DNA of 64,000 nucleotides from Paraferrimonas sp. SM1919 (GCF_010993985.1 NZ_WINH01000011.1:1-64000); one strand, 5' to 3'; positions 1 to 10,398 are shown, counted from the stretch's first letter. Made by a program: numbers and translations. Notes: generated by a model not told the origin, from the sequence alone.

Positions 1-80
1 GAACACTAAAGTACATTGAGAAAATCGTTTTGTTGATTTTCAAATGCCTGTGAGTGCCCACACAGATTACTTGATTACAT

Positions 81-91
81 TGTTAAAGAAC
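81..91 (-). promoter_or_regulatory. rrn boxA antitermination element
   Basis: The minus strand reads GTTCTTTAACA, one base from the E. coli rrn boxA TGCTCTTTAACA core. It is followed by the conserved leader text with GTGTGGGCACTC. In the family, boxA loads the NusB-NusE antitermination complex on rRNA transcripts. Confidence 0.8.
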
Positions 92-118
92 GTTTGACCG
101 TGTCGGTCAGGGCTGCGT

Positions 119-146
119 ATCTTAATGATTTTGAGCCCGTGGTCAA
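119..146 (-). promoter_or_regulatory. rrn P2 promoter
   Basis: The minus strand has a -35 TTGACC (141-146), a 16-bp spacer and a -10 TAAGAT (119-124), about 120 bp downstream of P1. The tandem P1/P2 arrangement is the normal one for rrn operons. Confidence 0.7.
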
Positions 147-264
147 GGGTTATTTTTAAAAAGTTTTTCAACCGTTTAAGTTTTAACCTCAACCCTGACT
201 GAGCTACCTGGTAGCTCCAACGTTGCTGGCGCTTTAGTGCCTTGCCCCGTGTCAGTGGATGCGC

Positions 265-292
265 ATTATAGGGAGCGGATTTATTTACGCAA
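265..292 (-). promoter_or_regulatory. rrn P1 promoter
   Basis: The minus strand has -35 TTGCGT (287-292), a 16-bp spacer and a perfect -10 TATAAT (265-270). The text around it, CTCCCTATAATGCGC and then CCACTGACACGG, is almost the E. coli rrnB P1 sequence, including the G+C-rich discriminator typical of stringently controlled promoters. By analogy the start site is near 256. A-tract sequence upstream could act as an UP element. Confidence 0.85.
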
Positions 293-502
293 CCCCTTTT
301 TACAAAACTCAAGTTCAACTGACCAAAAAAGCACCAACCTTACTGTTTTATGTTGCCTAGCTCTACATTTGCACTAAATTTCCTCTTTTTTTGTATTTTT
401 TTTACCCTAAACACTAGAGCTATTGGCAAAGTTTCATTATTATCTGTACTGCGTTAAATATCTGTTAAGTTTTCGTTTTCTATACTATTTTGAGATCCAA
501 CT

Positions 503-943
503 ATGTTTAAATCTGTTTTAGTGGGTATCGTTGTTGCTGTTATTGGTTTCCTTGTTCTCGATGTTCTCGATGTTGCAGCCATGATTTCTCCTCCCCCAGG
601 CATTACTTTTGCTGTAGCAGCTATTGTTACTGCTGTTGTGATTGCCTGTATACCTAGCCCTTCAGTTTCATCGAGCGATGATGAAGAGTTTACTACCTTA
701 TATGTAGGCAATTTACCTTATCGTGTTCATGAGGGTGATGTGCGAGACTTATTTGCCCAATATGGTCTTGTTAATTCTGTACGTTTGGTCCGTGACCGTA
801 AGACTAATAAACGTAAGGGCTTTGGTTTTGTTGAAATGTCTAGCTCAGGTGCTATCAAAGCCATGAAGAAACTGAATGATAATGAGTTTCAAGAGCGTAC
901 TTTGAAAGTGCGTGAAGCAAAAAGCCAAGAACGTAAAGATTAA
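503..943 (+). CDS. RRM-domain RNA-binding protein with N-terminal membrane segments
   Basis: This 146-residue protein has one RNA recognition motif in its C-terminal half. RNP2 is LYVGNL at residues 66-71 and RNP1 is RKGFGFVEM at 104-112, both complete with their aromatic residues. The first 50 residues are hydrophobic and look like two membrane helices (about 4-26 and 34-50) joined by a Pro-rich turn, so the RRM would be tethered to the inner membrane. A Ser/Asp/Glu-rich linker separates the halves. Such RRM proteins are common in Shewanella and cyanobacteria, where cold or stress roles are suspected. It ends 2 bp before the convergent end of murI. The RNA target cannot be read from sequence. 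Confidence 0.85.
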   Translation: MFKSVLVGIVVAVIGFLVLDVLDVAAMISPPPGITFAVAAIVTAVVIACIPSPSVSSSDDEEFTTLYVGNLPYRVHEGDVRDLFAQYGLVNSVRLVRDRKTNKRKGFGFVEMSSSGAIKAMKKLNDNEFQERTLKVREAKSQERKD

Positions 944-945
944 AT

Positions 946-1707
946 TCAATCACTGTTTAGGACTTCGGTTTGTTTAAAGCCGAAGTCTTTTAGCGCTTTC
1001 CCCATTGTTACCTTGCCAGAAGTAAACCAAGCCTGCAGAAGCTCAGCCTGATTAGTCATTGGAAGCAACTGTTCTACCCTGCGTCTGATGGCATCACTTG
1101 AATCAATCAATTTGACTTGCTCGCCTAAATAATCCTGAATTTCTTCAGCCAATAATGGAAAGTGGGTACAACCTAATACCACTACATCACTGCCATATTG
1201 TATGACTGGTAATAGTTGCTGCTGTAATTGGCTCACATCGATAGTGTTTTTTGATAACTTAGCTTCAGCCAGATGGACAAGTTGAGAGCAGCCTAAAAGT
1301 TGAACTTGTTTATCCTTGGCGAATTCATTGATCAAGTCTTTAGTGTATTGACGTCTTACAGTACCTGGGGTAGCCAATAGTGTAATTTTATTGTTCTTTG
1401 TACAAGCAGCTGCAGGTTTAATTGCCGGGACAACTCCCACAACCGGTTGTGTTATTGCCATTCTTAAATGCGGTAGTATTAAGGTACTAGCACTATTGCA
1501 AGCGACAATTACTGCATCAATTGGTTGTTTTGCGATAACTTGTTTGATGAGTTTTACCGCCCCCTCAACAAGCTCATCATCTGCTAACTCACCATATGGT
1601 AAGCGCGCATCATCAGCTAAATAGCTAACTTTATAACTATCTTGCAAGTGCTCAACAATAGATAGACCACCAACACCTGAATCAAAGACTAAAATAGATG
1701 AATACAC
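946..1707 (-). CDS. murI: glutamate racemase
   Basis: MurI interconverts L- and D-glutamate to supply D-Glu for peptidoglycan, in the cytoplasm. The 253-residue product has the two catalytic cysteines in their usual settings: C70 in VIVACNSAST and C180 in VVLGCTHFP. The substrate-binding Asp-Ser lies at residues 9-10 of FDSGVGG. Length is slightly below the 265-285 usual for the family. The start is a GTG; the only nearby ATG is out of frame and no strong ribosome-binding site is visible, so the N-terminus is less certain than the identity. The gene lies just upstream of an rrn operon, as in enterobacteria, but btuB, which sits between trmA and murI in E. coli, is missing. Confidence 0.93.
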   Translation of the reverse strand: MYSSILVFDSGVGGLSIVEHLQDSYKVSYLADDARLPYGELADDELVEGAVKLIKQVIAKQPIDAVIVACNSASTLILPHLRMAITQPVVGVVPAIKPAAACTKNNKITLLATPGTVRRQYTKDLINEFAKDKQVQLLGCSQLVHLAEAKLSKNTIDVSQLQQQLLPVIQYGSDVVVLGCTHFPLLAEEIQDYLGEQVKLIDSSDAIRRRVEQLLPMTNQAELLQAWFTSGKVTMGKALKDFGFKQTEVLNSD

Positions 1708-1988
1708 AATAAATACATACTAAAATTTTTGTTAATGTTCCCATAGTGTTTCGAAATTACAAATAAGTTTTGGGAATTATTATCAACGATAGCGCTCTGA
1801 AGCTTATTTTGATCGTTGTTACAGTGCGTTGCCGCTGATTAGCTTAGTGTAATCTGTCGTAATCGCTTAGTTCTGTTTAAAAGCTTAGCAAATTGCTGCT
1901 GAAACAAACAGAAAAGCGCTAGAGACCCTAGACAATAGCACTAACTAGTATACTATTTCGCCCCAACTTAATCTCAACTGAGTCAAAC

Positions 1989-3086
1989 ATGAATTTAAAT
2001 GCGATAAACCCAAGCAATTATCAGCAACAGCTTGAACAGAAGCAGCAAGAGATGCGTCATATCTTCAATGATTTTGATATGCCAGAGTTAGAGACTTTTG
2101 CATCTGACCCTGAACATTACCGTATGCGTGCCGAGTTTCGCGTATGGCATGAGGGTGATGACTTGTTTTACATCATGTTTGATAAAGAATTGAATGAGCG
2201 AGTTCGTACTGATCAGTTCTTACCTGCGAGCAAGCTCATTAACCAAGTGATGCCTGCATTGATTGCAGCGATCAAAGATAAACCAACCCTTCGCTTTAAA
2301 CTGTTCCAAGTAGATTTCCTCTCCACCCTTAGCGGTGAGATTCTAGTAAGTATGCTTTACCACCGCCAGCTTGATGAGCAATGGTTAACCGAAGCAAAAG
2401 AACTTAAAGAGCTACTAAACAATGACTTTAAGCTAGATATTATCGGTCGTGCTCGTAAGCAAAAACACCTGCTTGATAAAGATTGGGTCGTTGAAGAGTT
2501 AGAAGTAGATGGTCAAAAGCTAATTTATCAACAGATTGAAAATAGCTTTACCCAACCTAATGCTAAGGTGGCTACCCATATGCTTGAATGGGCCATTGAT
2601 GCAACTCGTAATAGCACTGGTGACTTATTAGAGCTTTACTGTGGTAACGGTAACTTCTCATTGGCACTAGCCAAAAACTTCGACCGCGTATTAGCGACGG
2701 AACTCGCTAAGCCTTCAGTTCATGCCGCCCAATATAATATTGAAGCGAACAATATTGATAATGTCACTATTATTCGTATGAGTGCAGAAGACTTTACCGA
2801 AGCAATGGAAGGTAAGCGTGAATTCAACCGCTTAAAAGGCATCGACCTTAAGGGTTACAACTGTAATACCATTTTGGTTGATCCGCCGCGCGCAGGTTTA
2901 GACCCAGATACCGTTGAGCTAGTACGCAAGTACAATAAGATTGTATATATCTCTTGTAACCCAGATACCCTAAAGGAAAACTTAGAATCCTTAAGTTCTA
3001 CCCATAAGGTGACTCGTTTTGCGTTATTCGACCAATTCCCATACACCCACCATATGGAAGCGGGTGTGATTTTAGAAGCGAAATGA
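1989..3086 (+). CDS. trmA: tRNA (uracil-5-)-methyltransferase
   Basis: TrmA makes 5-methyluridine at position 54 of the T loop of tRNA, using S-adenosylmethionine. The 365 residues match the E. coli length. The SAM-binding loop [13 protein letters not shown] is at about 215-227, DPPRAGLD at 298-305 and the catalytic nucleophile C323 in YISCNPDTL. There is no N-terminal TRAM domain or Fe-S cluster motif, which separates it from RlmC/RlmD. It is followed by a strong hairpin shared with the convergent fabR. E. coli also has trmA near fabR, which supports the assignment. Confidence 0.95.
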   Translation: MNLNAINPSNYQQQLEQKQQEMRHIFNDFDMPELETFASDPEHYRMRAEFRVWHEGDDLFYIMFDKELNERVRTDQFLPASKLINQVMPALIAAIKDKPTLRFKLFQVDFLSTLSGEILVSMLYHRQLDEQWLTEAKELKELLNNDFKLDIIGRARKQKHLLDKDWVVEELEVDGQKLIYQQIENSFTQPNAKVATHMLEWAIDATRNSTGDLLELYCGNGNFSLALAKNFDRVLATELAKPSVHAAQYNIEANNIDNVTIIRMSAEDFTEAMEGKREFNRLKGIDLKGYNCNTILVDPPRAGLDPDTVELVRKYNKIVYISCNPDTLKENLESLSSTHKVTRFALFDQFPYTHHMEAGVILEAK

Positions 3087-3102
3087 TGGCTTCCTCAAAT
3101 AA

Positions 3103-3128
3103 AAACGAGCGTTAATCAGCGCTCGTTT
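3103..3128. terminator. bidirectional terminator between trmA and fabR
   Basis: A nine-pair stem (3103-3111 with 3120-3128) is flanked by A-rich and T-rich runs on both sides. It can end trmA on the plus strand and fabR on the minus strand. The fabR stop codon at 3112-3114 lies in the loop, so the terminator overlaps the last codons of fabR. Confidence 0.85.
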
Positions 3129-3726
3129 TTTTGTATAGGGTATCAGCGCCAAAAGACACCATGCGCAGTTGCATCACTAGGTTTTTCACCATGTCCATGC
3201 GCTGTGGTTTTTTCATGTCCAGCACTTTAGCACCGTAAGTAAAGACTAACGTCACCATGGCATCAGCCTGCACATAGGCAAAATCGAAATTAAATTTACC
3301 CCGCTCTTCAATATCATGGGCCAGCTCCAAAGTGAAATGCTCGATTTCACGGGCTACGGCCGATCTAAATTGGGCTGAGGTCCCTGACCGCTCATGCAAT
3401 AATATGCGGAAAATATTTGGATAGCGTTCTAATACCTCAATAAAGGTCTCAATTGAGGCTTGGATAATCCCACCGCCTGCTTCTGCACGTTGTCTACCCT
3501 TACGCATCAGCTGACGTAACAATAAGCCACCTTCATCCACCAGCGTCAATCCAAGCTCATCCATATCTTTAAAGTGGCGATAAAATGAAGTTGGCGCGAT
3601 TCCAGCTTCACGCGATACTTCCCTCAGGCTTAAAGTTGAAAAGCTTTTTTCTGCTGATAGCTGATTAAAACAAGCATCAATTAACGCTCTTCTGGTTTTT
3701 TCTTTTTGTTCTGCCCTGACGCCCAT
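3112..3726 (-). CDS. fabR: TetR-family repressor of unsaturated fatty-acid synthesis
   Basis: This 204-residue TetR regulator begins [16 protein letters not shown] and carries [20 protein letters not shown] as its recognition helix-turn-helix (about residues 33-52), nearly identical to E. coli FabR. FabR binds unsaturated acyl-ACP or acyl-CoA and represses fabA/fabB. Here it is divergent from a fatty-acid desaturase gene, an arrangement like yijC-type and DesT-type pairs in other gammaproteobacteria. The obvious inference is that it controls that desaturase and itself. The 139-bp divergent region holds a long-range inverted repeat, TCAGTCGCT/AGCGACTGA. Confidence 0.92.
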   Translation of the reverse strand: MGVRAEQKEKTRRALIDACFNQLSAEKSFSTLSLREVSREAGIAPTSFYRHFKDMDELGLTLVDEGGLLLRQLMRKGRQRAEAGGGIIQASIETFIEVLERYPNIFRILLHERSGTSAQFRSAVAREIEHFTLELAHDIEERGKFNFDFAYVQADAMVTLVFTYGAKVLDMKKPQRMDMVKNLVMQLRMVSFGADTLYKKTSAD

Positions 3727-3757
3727 GCTTTGTGTCCAATAAAAGTTATGTTATTGA

Positions 3758-3848
3758 TCAGTCGCTATGTCAATTGCGTATACATTATGACCGAAAATAA
3801 TTTGAGTCTTGTCAGCTTAAGCTCTATGTTAGTTAGCTAAGCGACTGA
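3758..3848. promoter_or_regulatory. divergent fabR-desaturase control region with spaced inverted repeat
   Basis: TCAGTCGCT (3758-3766) and AGCGACTGA (3840-3848) form a perfect 9-bp inverted repeat 73 bp apart, in the short gap between fabR and the desaturase. Neither copy is the E. coli FabR operator, so the link to FabR is only positional. The right copy is 17 bp before the desaturase start codon. Confidence 0.35.
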
Positions 3849-3865
3849 ATTTAGGTAATAGTATA

Positions 3866-4996
3866 ATGGAAGTAAAAGAAGTAAGCAGCAAGCCACCCTT
3901 GCTTTGGGTCAATATCATATTCTTTATTAGCACCACCATCGCCGCACTGATATTAGCGCCGCTATGGCTCGCCTATAACAGTGTTGATGCCAGCATATGG
4001 ATTGGCTTTGTTATTTTGGTGTTTTATAGCGGTATGTCTATTACTGGCGGCTACCACAGATTATGGTCCCACAAAGCCTACAATGCCCACTGGTCAGTGC
4101 GTTTAGTCTATGCCCTTGGTGGCGCCCTAGCGCTGCAAAATTCCATTCTGCATTGGAGTAGCGATCACCGCCAACACCACAAACATGTGGACAGAGAGCC
4201 AGATCCTTACAGCGCTGCTAATGGCCTTTTCTTTAGTCATATCGGCTGGATGCTAAGGGAATACCAAGCCAGTAACTACCATGACTACTCAAATGCCAAA
4301 GATTTACAAAAGGACTCGATTGTCGCTTGGCAACACAAACACTATTTAGCACTGGTGATACTTATGAATGTGGCATTGCCACTGGCCATAGGTGCACTAC
4401 TGGGTGATGCGATTGCTGGCTTATTGGTATTAGGGGCTTTAAGACTAGTACTGGTACAACACAGTACCTTTGCCATTAATTCCTTTGCCCATAAGTTTGG
4501 TAAGCAAAAATACTCTGATCTCCATAGTGCTAAAGATAATGGCTTTTTAGCACTGCTGACCTTTGGTGAGGGCTATCATAACTTCCACCATACGTTTCAG
4601 TTTGATTATCGTAACGGTATTGCCTGGTGGCACTACGACCCAACCAAATGGTTAATCAAAGGGTTATCTTTATGTGGACTCGCTTCTAATTTGAAAAAGA
4701 TTTCTGAAGAGAAAATTTTAGCTGCCAAAGCCAAAATGCAGCTGCAAGCGGCGGATAAGTTTCTGACCAAGCATAATGCTATTGAGCTTTTAGATAAGTT
4801 GACCCACGAATACGAAGCCATGTCAGATTCCCTAAATCAGATCTATTTAGAGAAGAAACGTTTACTTAGCGTCAGTAAACACAAATGGGACAAACAGGCC
4901 AAACGCCAATACCAAGAGTTAATGTTTGCATATAAACAGCAGCTCAGCAAATGGCAGTTATTATTGGCCAGCACTAAGGCACAAGCCTTAGCTTAG
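3866..4996 (+). CDS. membrane fatty-acid (acyl-CoA/acyl-lipid) desaturase
   Basis: The 376-residue protein has the three histidine boxes of the SCD/delta-9 desaturase family: HRLWSH at 64-69, HRQHH at 101-105 and HNFHH at 238-242. These bind the di-iron centre. Four hydrophobic segments (about 13-38, 44-60, 160-190 and neighbours) place it in the inner membrane. It would insert a double bond into saturated acyl chains, with oxygen and an electron donor. Residues 280-376 form a charged, helical, probably coiled-coil tail that lies beyond the catalytic core. It is divergent from fabR, which fits control by membrane fatty-acid state. The exact position specificity cannot be read. Confidence 0.88.
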   Translation: MEVKEVSSKPPLLWVNIIFFISTTIAALILAPLWLAYNSVDASIWIGFVILVFYSGMSITGGYHRLWSHKAYNAHWSVRLVYALGGALALQNSILHWSSDHRQHHKHVDREPDPYSAANGLFFSHIGWMLREYQASNYHDYSNAKDLQKDSIVAWQHKHYLALVILMNVALPLAIGALLGDAIAGLLVLGALRLVLVQHSTFAINSFAHKFGKQKYSDLHSAKDNGFLALLTFGEGYHNFHHTFQFDYRNGIAWWHYDPTKWLIKGLSLCGLASNLKKISEEKILAAKAKMQLQAADKFLTKHNAIELLDKLTHEYEAMSDSLNQIYLEKKRLLSVSKHKWDKQAKRQYQELMFAYKQQLSKWQLLLASTKAQALA

Positions 4997-5012
4997 ATTA
5001 CATCTAGGAAGT

Positions 5013-5038
5013 AAAACGCCCTCAGTCGAGGGCGTTTT
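5013..5038. terminator. bidirectional terminator between the desaturase gene and ilvA
   Basis: AAAACGCCCT (5013-5022) pairs with AGGGCGTTTT (5029-5038) across a short loop. A- and T-runs on both flanks make it usable in either direction, for the desaturase (plus) and ilvA (minus). Confidence 0.85.
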
Positions 5039-5052
5039 GTTTTATGGTTACG

Positions 5053-6597
5053 CTAGCGAGTTAAAAACATCTTATAAGCTGGTGAGTCAGTCACTTCTTG
5101 CCACTCCAGCTGCGACGCATCTAAGAATCCCTCGAACTCTTGCTTATCTTCAGTCGGTAATTCAAAACCCACCAAGGCCTCACCCAAGGCAGCACCATGA
5201 TTGCGGTAATGGAACAATGAGATATTCCAACGGCTTTGTAATCCCTGTAAGAAATTCATCAGCGCCCCAGGGTGCTCTGGAAAGCGGAATCTAAACAGAC
5301 TTTCTTGTAATGGTACCGGTGGCTTACCGCCGACCATGTAACGAACATGCAATTTTGCCGTTTCGTCTTGGGATAAATCTTCTACTTGATGGCCAGCTTG
5401 CTGTAATTGCGCTACCAGCTCATCCAGTTCTTGTTTGCCGTTCCTCAGCTGTAACCCTGCAAATACCACAGCACTATCACGGCCAGAAAAACGATAGTTA
5501 AATTCAGTAATTTGGCGTTGGCCAATTTCCTTACAGAAGGCTAAGAAACTGCCCGGCTTTTCTGCCACTGTTACGGCTAATACCGCTTCTTTGGCTTCAC
5601 CTAGTTCACAACGCTCACTGACATAACGCAGCGAATGAAAGTTAACATTAGCACCGCTTAATACCGCAGCTACTTTACTAAAGCCTTCATTCGAGTTAAC
5701 CATATACTTTTTAAGGCCGGCTAACGACAATGCACCGGCAGGCTCAGCAATGGCGCGGGTATCTTCAAATACATCTTTAACGGCAGCGCAGATTTCGTCA
5801 CTGGTTACCGTAATAACTTCATCCACATACTGCTGACATACCCTAAAGGTTTCATCACCAATACGTTTAACCGCCACACCTTCGGCAAAAATTCCAACTG
5901 AATCTAAGTTAACCGGCTCACCCGCTTCCATTGCAGCCTTCAAGCAGGCGGCATCATCGGGCTCGACCGCGATAATTTTTACTTGGGGTAAAACTGCTTT
6001 GTAATAAGCTGCCATTCCTGCCGCCAAGCCACCGCCACCTACCGGAATAAATACCGCTTGGATATTTCTGTCTTGCTGCAGCATTTCCATGGCGACAGTA
6101 CCTTGACCGGCAATGACATCACTATCATCAAACGGTGGAATAAATACTCGACCTTCTTCGATCGCCATTTGCTTAGCATAGTCATTGGCGACGTTAAAGT
6201 TTTCCCCAAACAGACAAACATTGCCGCCACGGGCTTTAACCGCATCAACCTTAATATCTGGAGTGGTGACCGGCATAACAATGACCGCATCCACGCCCAT
6301 AGCGTGGGATGATAAGGCAACACCTTGAGCATGATTACCTGCCGATGCTGTCACCACACCTTTTTGTTTTTCGGTATCGGTTAATTGCGCCATGCGGTGG
6401 TAAGCACCACGCAATTTAAATGAATGCACAGGTTGCCTGTCTTCACGTTTAAGAAGGACTTCTACCCCTAATCGCTTAGACAGTTTTTCCATGTTCGATA
6501 GCGGTGTTTTCACCGCTACCTCATACACATTACACAGCAAAGTTTGCTGCATATACTGCTGCGCAAGAGAACTTGTCGGCAGTGCTTGGCTGGTCAT
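5053..6597 (-). CDS. ilvA: threonine ammonia-lyase, biosynthetic
   Basis: IlvA converts threonine to 2-oxobutanoate and ammonia, the first committed step to isoleucine. The 514 residues match the long, allosteric enzyme. The PLP lysine is K61 in HSFKLRGAY, and the Gly-rich phosphate loop VGGGGLAAG lies near residue 190. From about residue 335 two ACT-like regulatory domains follow, the site of isoleucine inhibition in the family. Its ATG overlaps the ilvD stop codon (TAATG), which suggests translational coupling. It is the last gene of ilvGMDA. Confidence 0.96.
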   Translation of the reverse strand: MTSQALPTSSLAQQYMQQTLLCNVYEVAVKTPLSNMEKLSKRLGVEVLLKREDRQPVHSFKLRGAYHRMAQLTDTEKQKGVVTASAGNHAQGVALSSHAMGVDAVIVMPVTTPDIKVDAVKARGGNVCLFGENFNVANDYAKQMAIEEGRVFIPPFDDSDVIAGQGTVAMEMLQQDRNIQAVFIPVGGGGLAAGMAAYYKAVLPQVKIIAVEPDDAACLKAAMEAGEPVNLDSVGIFAEGVAVKRIGDETFRVCQQYVDEVITVTSDEICAAVKDVFEDTRAIAEPAGALSLAGLKKYMVNSNEGFSKVAAVLSGANVNFHSLRYVSERCELGEAKEAVLAVTVAEKPGSFLAFCKEIGQRQITEFNYRFSGRDSAVVFAGLQLRNGKQELDELVAQLQQAGHQVEDLSQDETAKLHVRYMVGGKPPVPLQESLFRFRFPEHPGALMNFLQGLQSRWNISLFHYRNHGAALGEALVGFELPTEDKQEFEGFLDASQLEWQEVTDSPAYKMFLTR

Positions 6598-8453
6598 TAT
6601 TCTTGCTCCAATCTCGACAGATCACGTACCGCACCTTTGTCGGCACTGGTCGCTAGCATGGCGTATGCCTTAAGGGCTGCAGATACTCGGCGTTCACGCT
6701 TTTCCGCCGGCTTCCAGGCATCTTTACCCTTGGCTAGCATCGCTGCACGACGGGCTTCAAGCTCGGGAATCGATACTTGCAAATTAATTGTCCGGGTTGG
6801 AATATCAATACTAATTGCATCACCATTTTCAATTAATGCAATTTCACCACCAGATGCTGCTTCAGGGGAGATATGACCGATAGACAGACCTGAAGTGCCA
6901 CCAGAGAAACGACCATCAGTAATAAGCGCACACTCTTTACCTAAGCCCATCGACTTTAGGTAGCTGGTTGGGTACAACATTTCTTGCATGCCTGGGCCAC
7001 CTTTAGGGCCTTCGTAACGAATCACCACGACATGACCAGCTTTTACAGTGCCATCAAGAATGCCAGCTACCGCTGAGTCTTGGCTTTCAAATACAATCGC
7101 AGTGCCGTTAAAGATTAAGTTATCATCATCTACACCGGCGGTTTTTACAATACAGCCATCAACCGCAATGTTACCGCTTAGTACTGCCAGACCACCTTCT
7201 AATGAGAAAGCATTGTCCTTTGAACGAATACAACCATTTTCACGATCATCGTCTAAGCTATCCCAGCGAGTAGACTGACTGAACGCCTTAGTGGTTGGTA
7301 TGCCTGCAGGGCCAGCGCGATAAAATTCTTTAACGGCTTCATCAGTCGTTTGCTTAATGTCGTACTTGGCAAGCACTTCTTCCAATGTTCCACCAGCAAC
7401 GTGATTTACTTGAGTGTGCAAGTGCCCACCACGGGCAAGCTCACCAAGGATACCCATCACGCCACCGGCACGATGAACGTCTTCCATATGATATTTAGGG
7501 GTAGATGGCGCGACTTTACATAGCTGTGGTACCTGACGCGACAAGCGGTCAATATCAGCCATATCAAAATCAATACCCGCTTCTTGGGCTGCTGCTAGTA
7601 AATGCAGTACCGTGTTTGATGAGCCCCCCATGGCTATGTCTAGGTTCATGGCGTTTTCAAACGCTTGGAAGTTCGCGATATTGCGCGGTAAGACTGAATC
7701 GTCATCATTCTTATAATATTGTTCGCAAAGATCCATAATGATCTTGCCTGCTTTTAAGAACAGTTGCTCACGGTCGCTGTGGGTAGCCAGCATTGAACCG
7801 TTACCCGGTAGCGATAAACCTAGGGCTTCGGTTAAGCAGTTCATCGAGTTGGCAGTGAACATTCCTGAACATGAGCCACAAGTAGGGCAAGCACTACGCT
7901 CAATTTGCTTTGAATCTTCGTCTGACACTTTAGGGTCAGCACCGGCAATCATGGCATCCACTAAATCTAGCTTAATGATATTATCAGCGAGTTTAGTTTT
8001 ACCCGCTTCCATCGGGCCACCTGATACAAAGATCACAGGGATATTCAAACGCATTGCAGCGTTAAGCATTCCCGGAGTAATCTTGTCACAATTAGAAATA
8101 CACACCATGGCATCCGCACAGTGGGCATTAACCATGTATTCTACCGAGTCAGCGATGATGTCACGGGATGGTAAGCTATAAAGCATACCATCATGACCCA
8201 TGGCAATACCGTCATCTACGGCAATAGTATTAAATTCTTTAGCTATCCCGCCTGCTTGTTCGATGGCACCCGCCACTAACTGACCCATATCTTTTAAATG
8301 AACATGGCCTGGTACAAATTGAGTAAACGAGTTTACTACCGCAATGATTGGCTTACCAAAATCTTGTTCTTTTACACCCGTGGCACGCCAAAGTGCACGA
8401 GCACCGGCCATGTTGCGTCCTTGGGTTGAGGTTGCTGATCGTAACTTAGGCAT
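6597..8453 (-). CDS. ilvD: dihydroxy-acid dehydratase
   Basis: IlvD dehydrates 2,3-dihydroxy-3-methylbutanoate and the isoleucine homologue to the 2-oxo acids. The 618-residue product has the Fe-S ligand C122 in NCDKITPGM and the cysteines C189, C192 and C195 in [11 protein letters not shown]122 and C195 occupy the positions of the E. coli cluster ligands. It lies 17 bp downstream of ilvM, without an intervening ilvE, which E. coli has between ilvM and ilvD. The branched-chain aminotransferase must therefore be encoded elsewhere. Confidence 0.96.
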   Translation of the reverse strand: MPKLRSATSTQGRNMAGARALWRATGVKEQDFGKPIIAVVNSFTQFVPGHVHLKDMGQLVAGAIEQAGGIAKEFNTIAVDDGIAMGHDGMLYSLPSRDIIADSVEYMVNAHCADAMVCISNCDKITPGMLNAAMRLNIPVIFVSGGPMEAGKTKLADNIIKLDLVDAMIAGADPKVSDEDSKQIERSACPTCGSCSGMFTANSMNCLTEALGLSLPGNGSMLATHSDREQLFLKAGKIIMDLCEQYYKNDDDSVLPRNIANFQAFENAMNLDIAMGGSSNTVLHLLAAAQEAGIDFDMADIDRLSRQVPQLCKVAPSTPKYHMEDVHRAGGVMGILGELARGGHLHTQVNHVAGGTLEEVLAKYDIKQTTDEAVKEFYRAGPAGIPTTKAFSQSTRWDSLDDDRENGCIRSKDNAFSLEGGLAVLSGNIAVDGCIVKTAGVDDDNLIFNGTAIVFESQDSAVAGILDGTVKAGHVVVIRYEGPKGGPGMQEMLYPTSYLKSMGLGKECALITDGRFSGGTSGLSIGHISPEAASGGEIALIENGDAISIDIPTRTINLQVSIPELEARRAAMLAKGKDAWKPAEKRERRVSAALKAYAMLATSADKGAVRDLSRLEQE

Positions 8454-8470
8454 AATAATTCCCTTATAAA

Positions 8471-8722
8471 TTAATTGTTAGCGGCTTTGGCTAAATCTTG
8501 TGTCAACTGACAATGGTTAACATCATATAATTTTTCTAACTGCTGAGTAATCAAATGTATTTCACGTTCACCATACAAATCGACATTTACCTGCAGCTCA
8601 CTCCTGCTCAATAAGTGAGCACTTACTTTTGTAACGTTAAAACCACGATGACGGATAGTTCGAAAAATGCGCTCTAAGACTTCTGGTTTGTTATTGGCAA
8701 TTATTTCTAAGGCAAAAGTCAT
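8471..8722 (-). CDS. ilvM: acetolactate synthase II small (regulatory) subunit
   Basis: This 83-residue ACT-domain protein is close to the 87 residues of E. coli IlvM. The segment [19 protein letters not shown] at about residues 17-35 is the ACT ligand-binding core. It binds and activates the IlvG catalytic subunit. Its start overlaps the ilvG stop by four bases (ATGA), so the two subunits are translationally coupled. Confidence 0.9.
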   Translation of the reverse strand: MTFALEIIANNKPEVLERIFRTIRHRGFNVTKVSAHLLSRSELQVNVDLYGEREIHLITQQLEKLYDVNHCQLTQDLAKAANN

Positions 8723-10368
8723 GATACTTGCTCCATCATTTGTGAATTATTGGCTCCAGGTGGTACCAGTGGCCAAACATTTTCGGTTTCGTTAATTGAC
8801 ACATGCAAAATAAACGGGCCTTTACTATTGATTAGGTTTGCAATTCCATCGGCCACTTGATCGGGTCTATTAATGTGCATACCTTTAATATCAAAAGCTG
8901 CTGCCATCGCCACAAAATCAGGGTTGTCACTTAAATCTGTTTCAGAATAACGTCCATCAAAGAATAGTTGCTGCCACTGCTTCACCATGCCCAGCTTCTG
9001 ATTATCAATCAGTAGAATCTTGACCGGAATTTGCAGACGCTTAATGGTAGTGAGCTCTTGCACGTTCATCATAAATGAACCATCTCCACTAACCACCACT
9101 ACGGTATCGTGCGGACGGGCCACTTGGGCGCCAATGGCTGCAGGTAAACCAAAGCCCATGGTGCCTAACCCCGAACTCGATAAATGATCTTTTGGACTAT
9201 TAAAGTACATGTGCTGAGCCACCCACATTTGGTGCTGGCCAACATCACAGGTTACCACTGAATTTGCTGGCAGAGCATCGGCCAGTTGGTTCAACATTTT
9301 AGGTGCGTAAATGCCTTCAATTGGGGCGTTGTAATCCCATTTTGATAGGGCTTTCATGCCTGTGGTTTGCTGCTTCCAAGGGGCAATATCAAGCGCACAG
9401 CCCATAGCTGGCAAAATGTACTTTAAATCCCCTAGAATCGATACGTCAGCTGGGCGCACTTTGTTCATTTCACTTGGGTCAATATCGATATGAATGACTT
9501 TCGCGTTAACGGCAAATTCATCTAACTTACCCGTTACGCGGTCGTCAAAGCGGGCGCCAATCACTACCAGCAAATCACACTCTTGCACTGCAAGGTTCGC
9601 CGCTTTTAATCCATGCATGCCTAGCATGCCTAAAAAGTGTGGTGAATCTGGGTCACAGCTGCCAATGCCTTTTAAAGTGGTCACCGCAGGCATCCCTGTT
9701 GTGGCTAAAAACTGGCGCAGTTCTGTTACCGCATCAGCTAAGGATACCCCACCGCCCACATAGCAAATGGGCTTTTGGCTGGCTTGCATTAACGCCATAG
9801 CCTGTTGTTCACAGCCTAAGGTTGGGATGCTTGGGGGCATGCATTCTATGGTTAGCCATTGTGGCTCAAACATTTGCTGTTGTAAGTTTTTAGGAATATC
9901 AACCAGTACCGGACCCGGACGGCCTGATTGCGCCAGTTCAAAAGCTTCATAAAGGGTTGGGATAAGCTCGTCGATTGAGCGCACTAAAAAGCTGTGCTTG
10001 GTGCACGCCAGTGACAATCCCAGTACATCGATTTCTTGGAAGCCATCAGTACCAATCATAACCTGCGGCACTTGCCCAGTAACAGCAACCATAGGCACCG
10101 AATCCATCATGGCATCAGCTAATGCAGTAATTAAGTTGGTTGCCCCCGGACCTGAGGTGGCAATACAAACCCCGACCTTACCACTTGCTCTGGCAAAGCC
10201 TAATGCTGCGAACCCTGCTCCTTGCTCATGGCGGCATAACACATGCTTAACAGGTGATTCATACAAAGCATCATATACAGGCATAATTGCCCCACCAGGG
10301 TAGCCAAAAACACAATTTACACCATGACGATGAATGGTTTGTACAACAGCCTGAGCACCTGAAATCAT
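8719..10368 (-). CDS. ilvG: acetolactate synthase II large subunit
   Basis: IlvG condenses two pyruvates, or pyruvate and 2-oxobutanoate, to acetohydroxy acids using thiamine diphosphate and FAD. The 549 residues equal the intact E. coli enzyme. [14 protein letters not shown] at about 22-35, the catalytic Glu E48 in [10 protein letters not shown] and the ThDP motif beginning [12 protein letters not shown] (near 430) are all present. The reading frame is intact. It follows the ilvL attenuator by about 30 bp and has a purine-rich ribosome-binding region upstream. Confidence 0.96.
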   Translation of the reverse strand: MISGAQAVVQTIHRHGVNCVFGYPGGAIMPVYDALYESPVKHVLCRHEQGAGFAALGFARASGKVGVCIATSGPGATNLITALADAMMDSVPMVAVTGQVPQVMIGTDGFQEIDVLGLSLACTKHSFLVRSIDELIPTLYEAFELAQSGRPGPVLVDIPKNLQQQMFEPQWLTIECMPPSIPTLGCEQQAMALMQASQKPICYVGGGVSLADAVTELRQFLATTGMPAVTTLKGIGSCDPDSPHFLGMLGMHGLKAANLAVQECDLLVVIGARFDDRVTGKLDEFAVNAKVIHIDIDPSEMNKVRPADVSILGDLKYILPAMGCALDIAPWKQQTTGMKALSKWDYNAPIEGIYAPKMLNQLADALPANSVVTCDVGQHQMWVAQHMYFNSPKDHLSSSGLGTMGFGLPAAIGAQVARPHDTVVVVSGDGSFMMNVQELTTIKRLQIPVKILLIDNQKLGMVKQWQQLFFDGRYSETDLSDNPDFVAMAAAFDIKGMHINRPDQVADGIANLINSKGPFILHVSINETENVWPLVPPGANNSQMMEQVS

Positions 10369-10398
10369 TTATCTACCTTTATTCCTTTAAATTTGTTT

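Larger units (their letters stand above)
1..256 (-). other. rRNA operon leader (5' transcribed spacer upstream of 16S)
   Basis: Read on the minus strand this stretch matches the layout of an E. coli rrn leader. Two sigma70 promoters are followed by a GTTCTTTAACA boxA and then a conserved block containing TCTGTGTGGGCACTC. Transcription runs left, so the 16S gene should begin just outside the window. murI lies upstream of the operon, as in E. coli where murI precedes rrnB. No part of the mature 16S gene is visible here. Confidence 0.85.

Noticed and set aside
1..502. A protein gene in the first 320 bases
   Set aside because: The minus-strand frame there is a by-product of the rrn leader, whose promoters and boxA are clearly visible.
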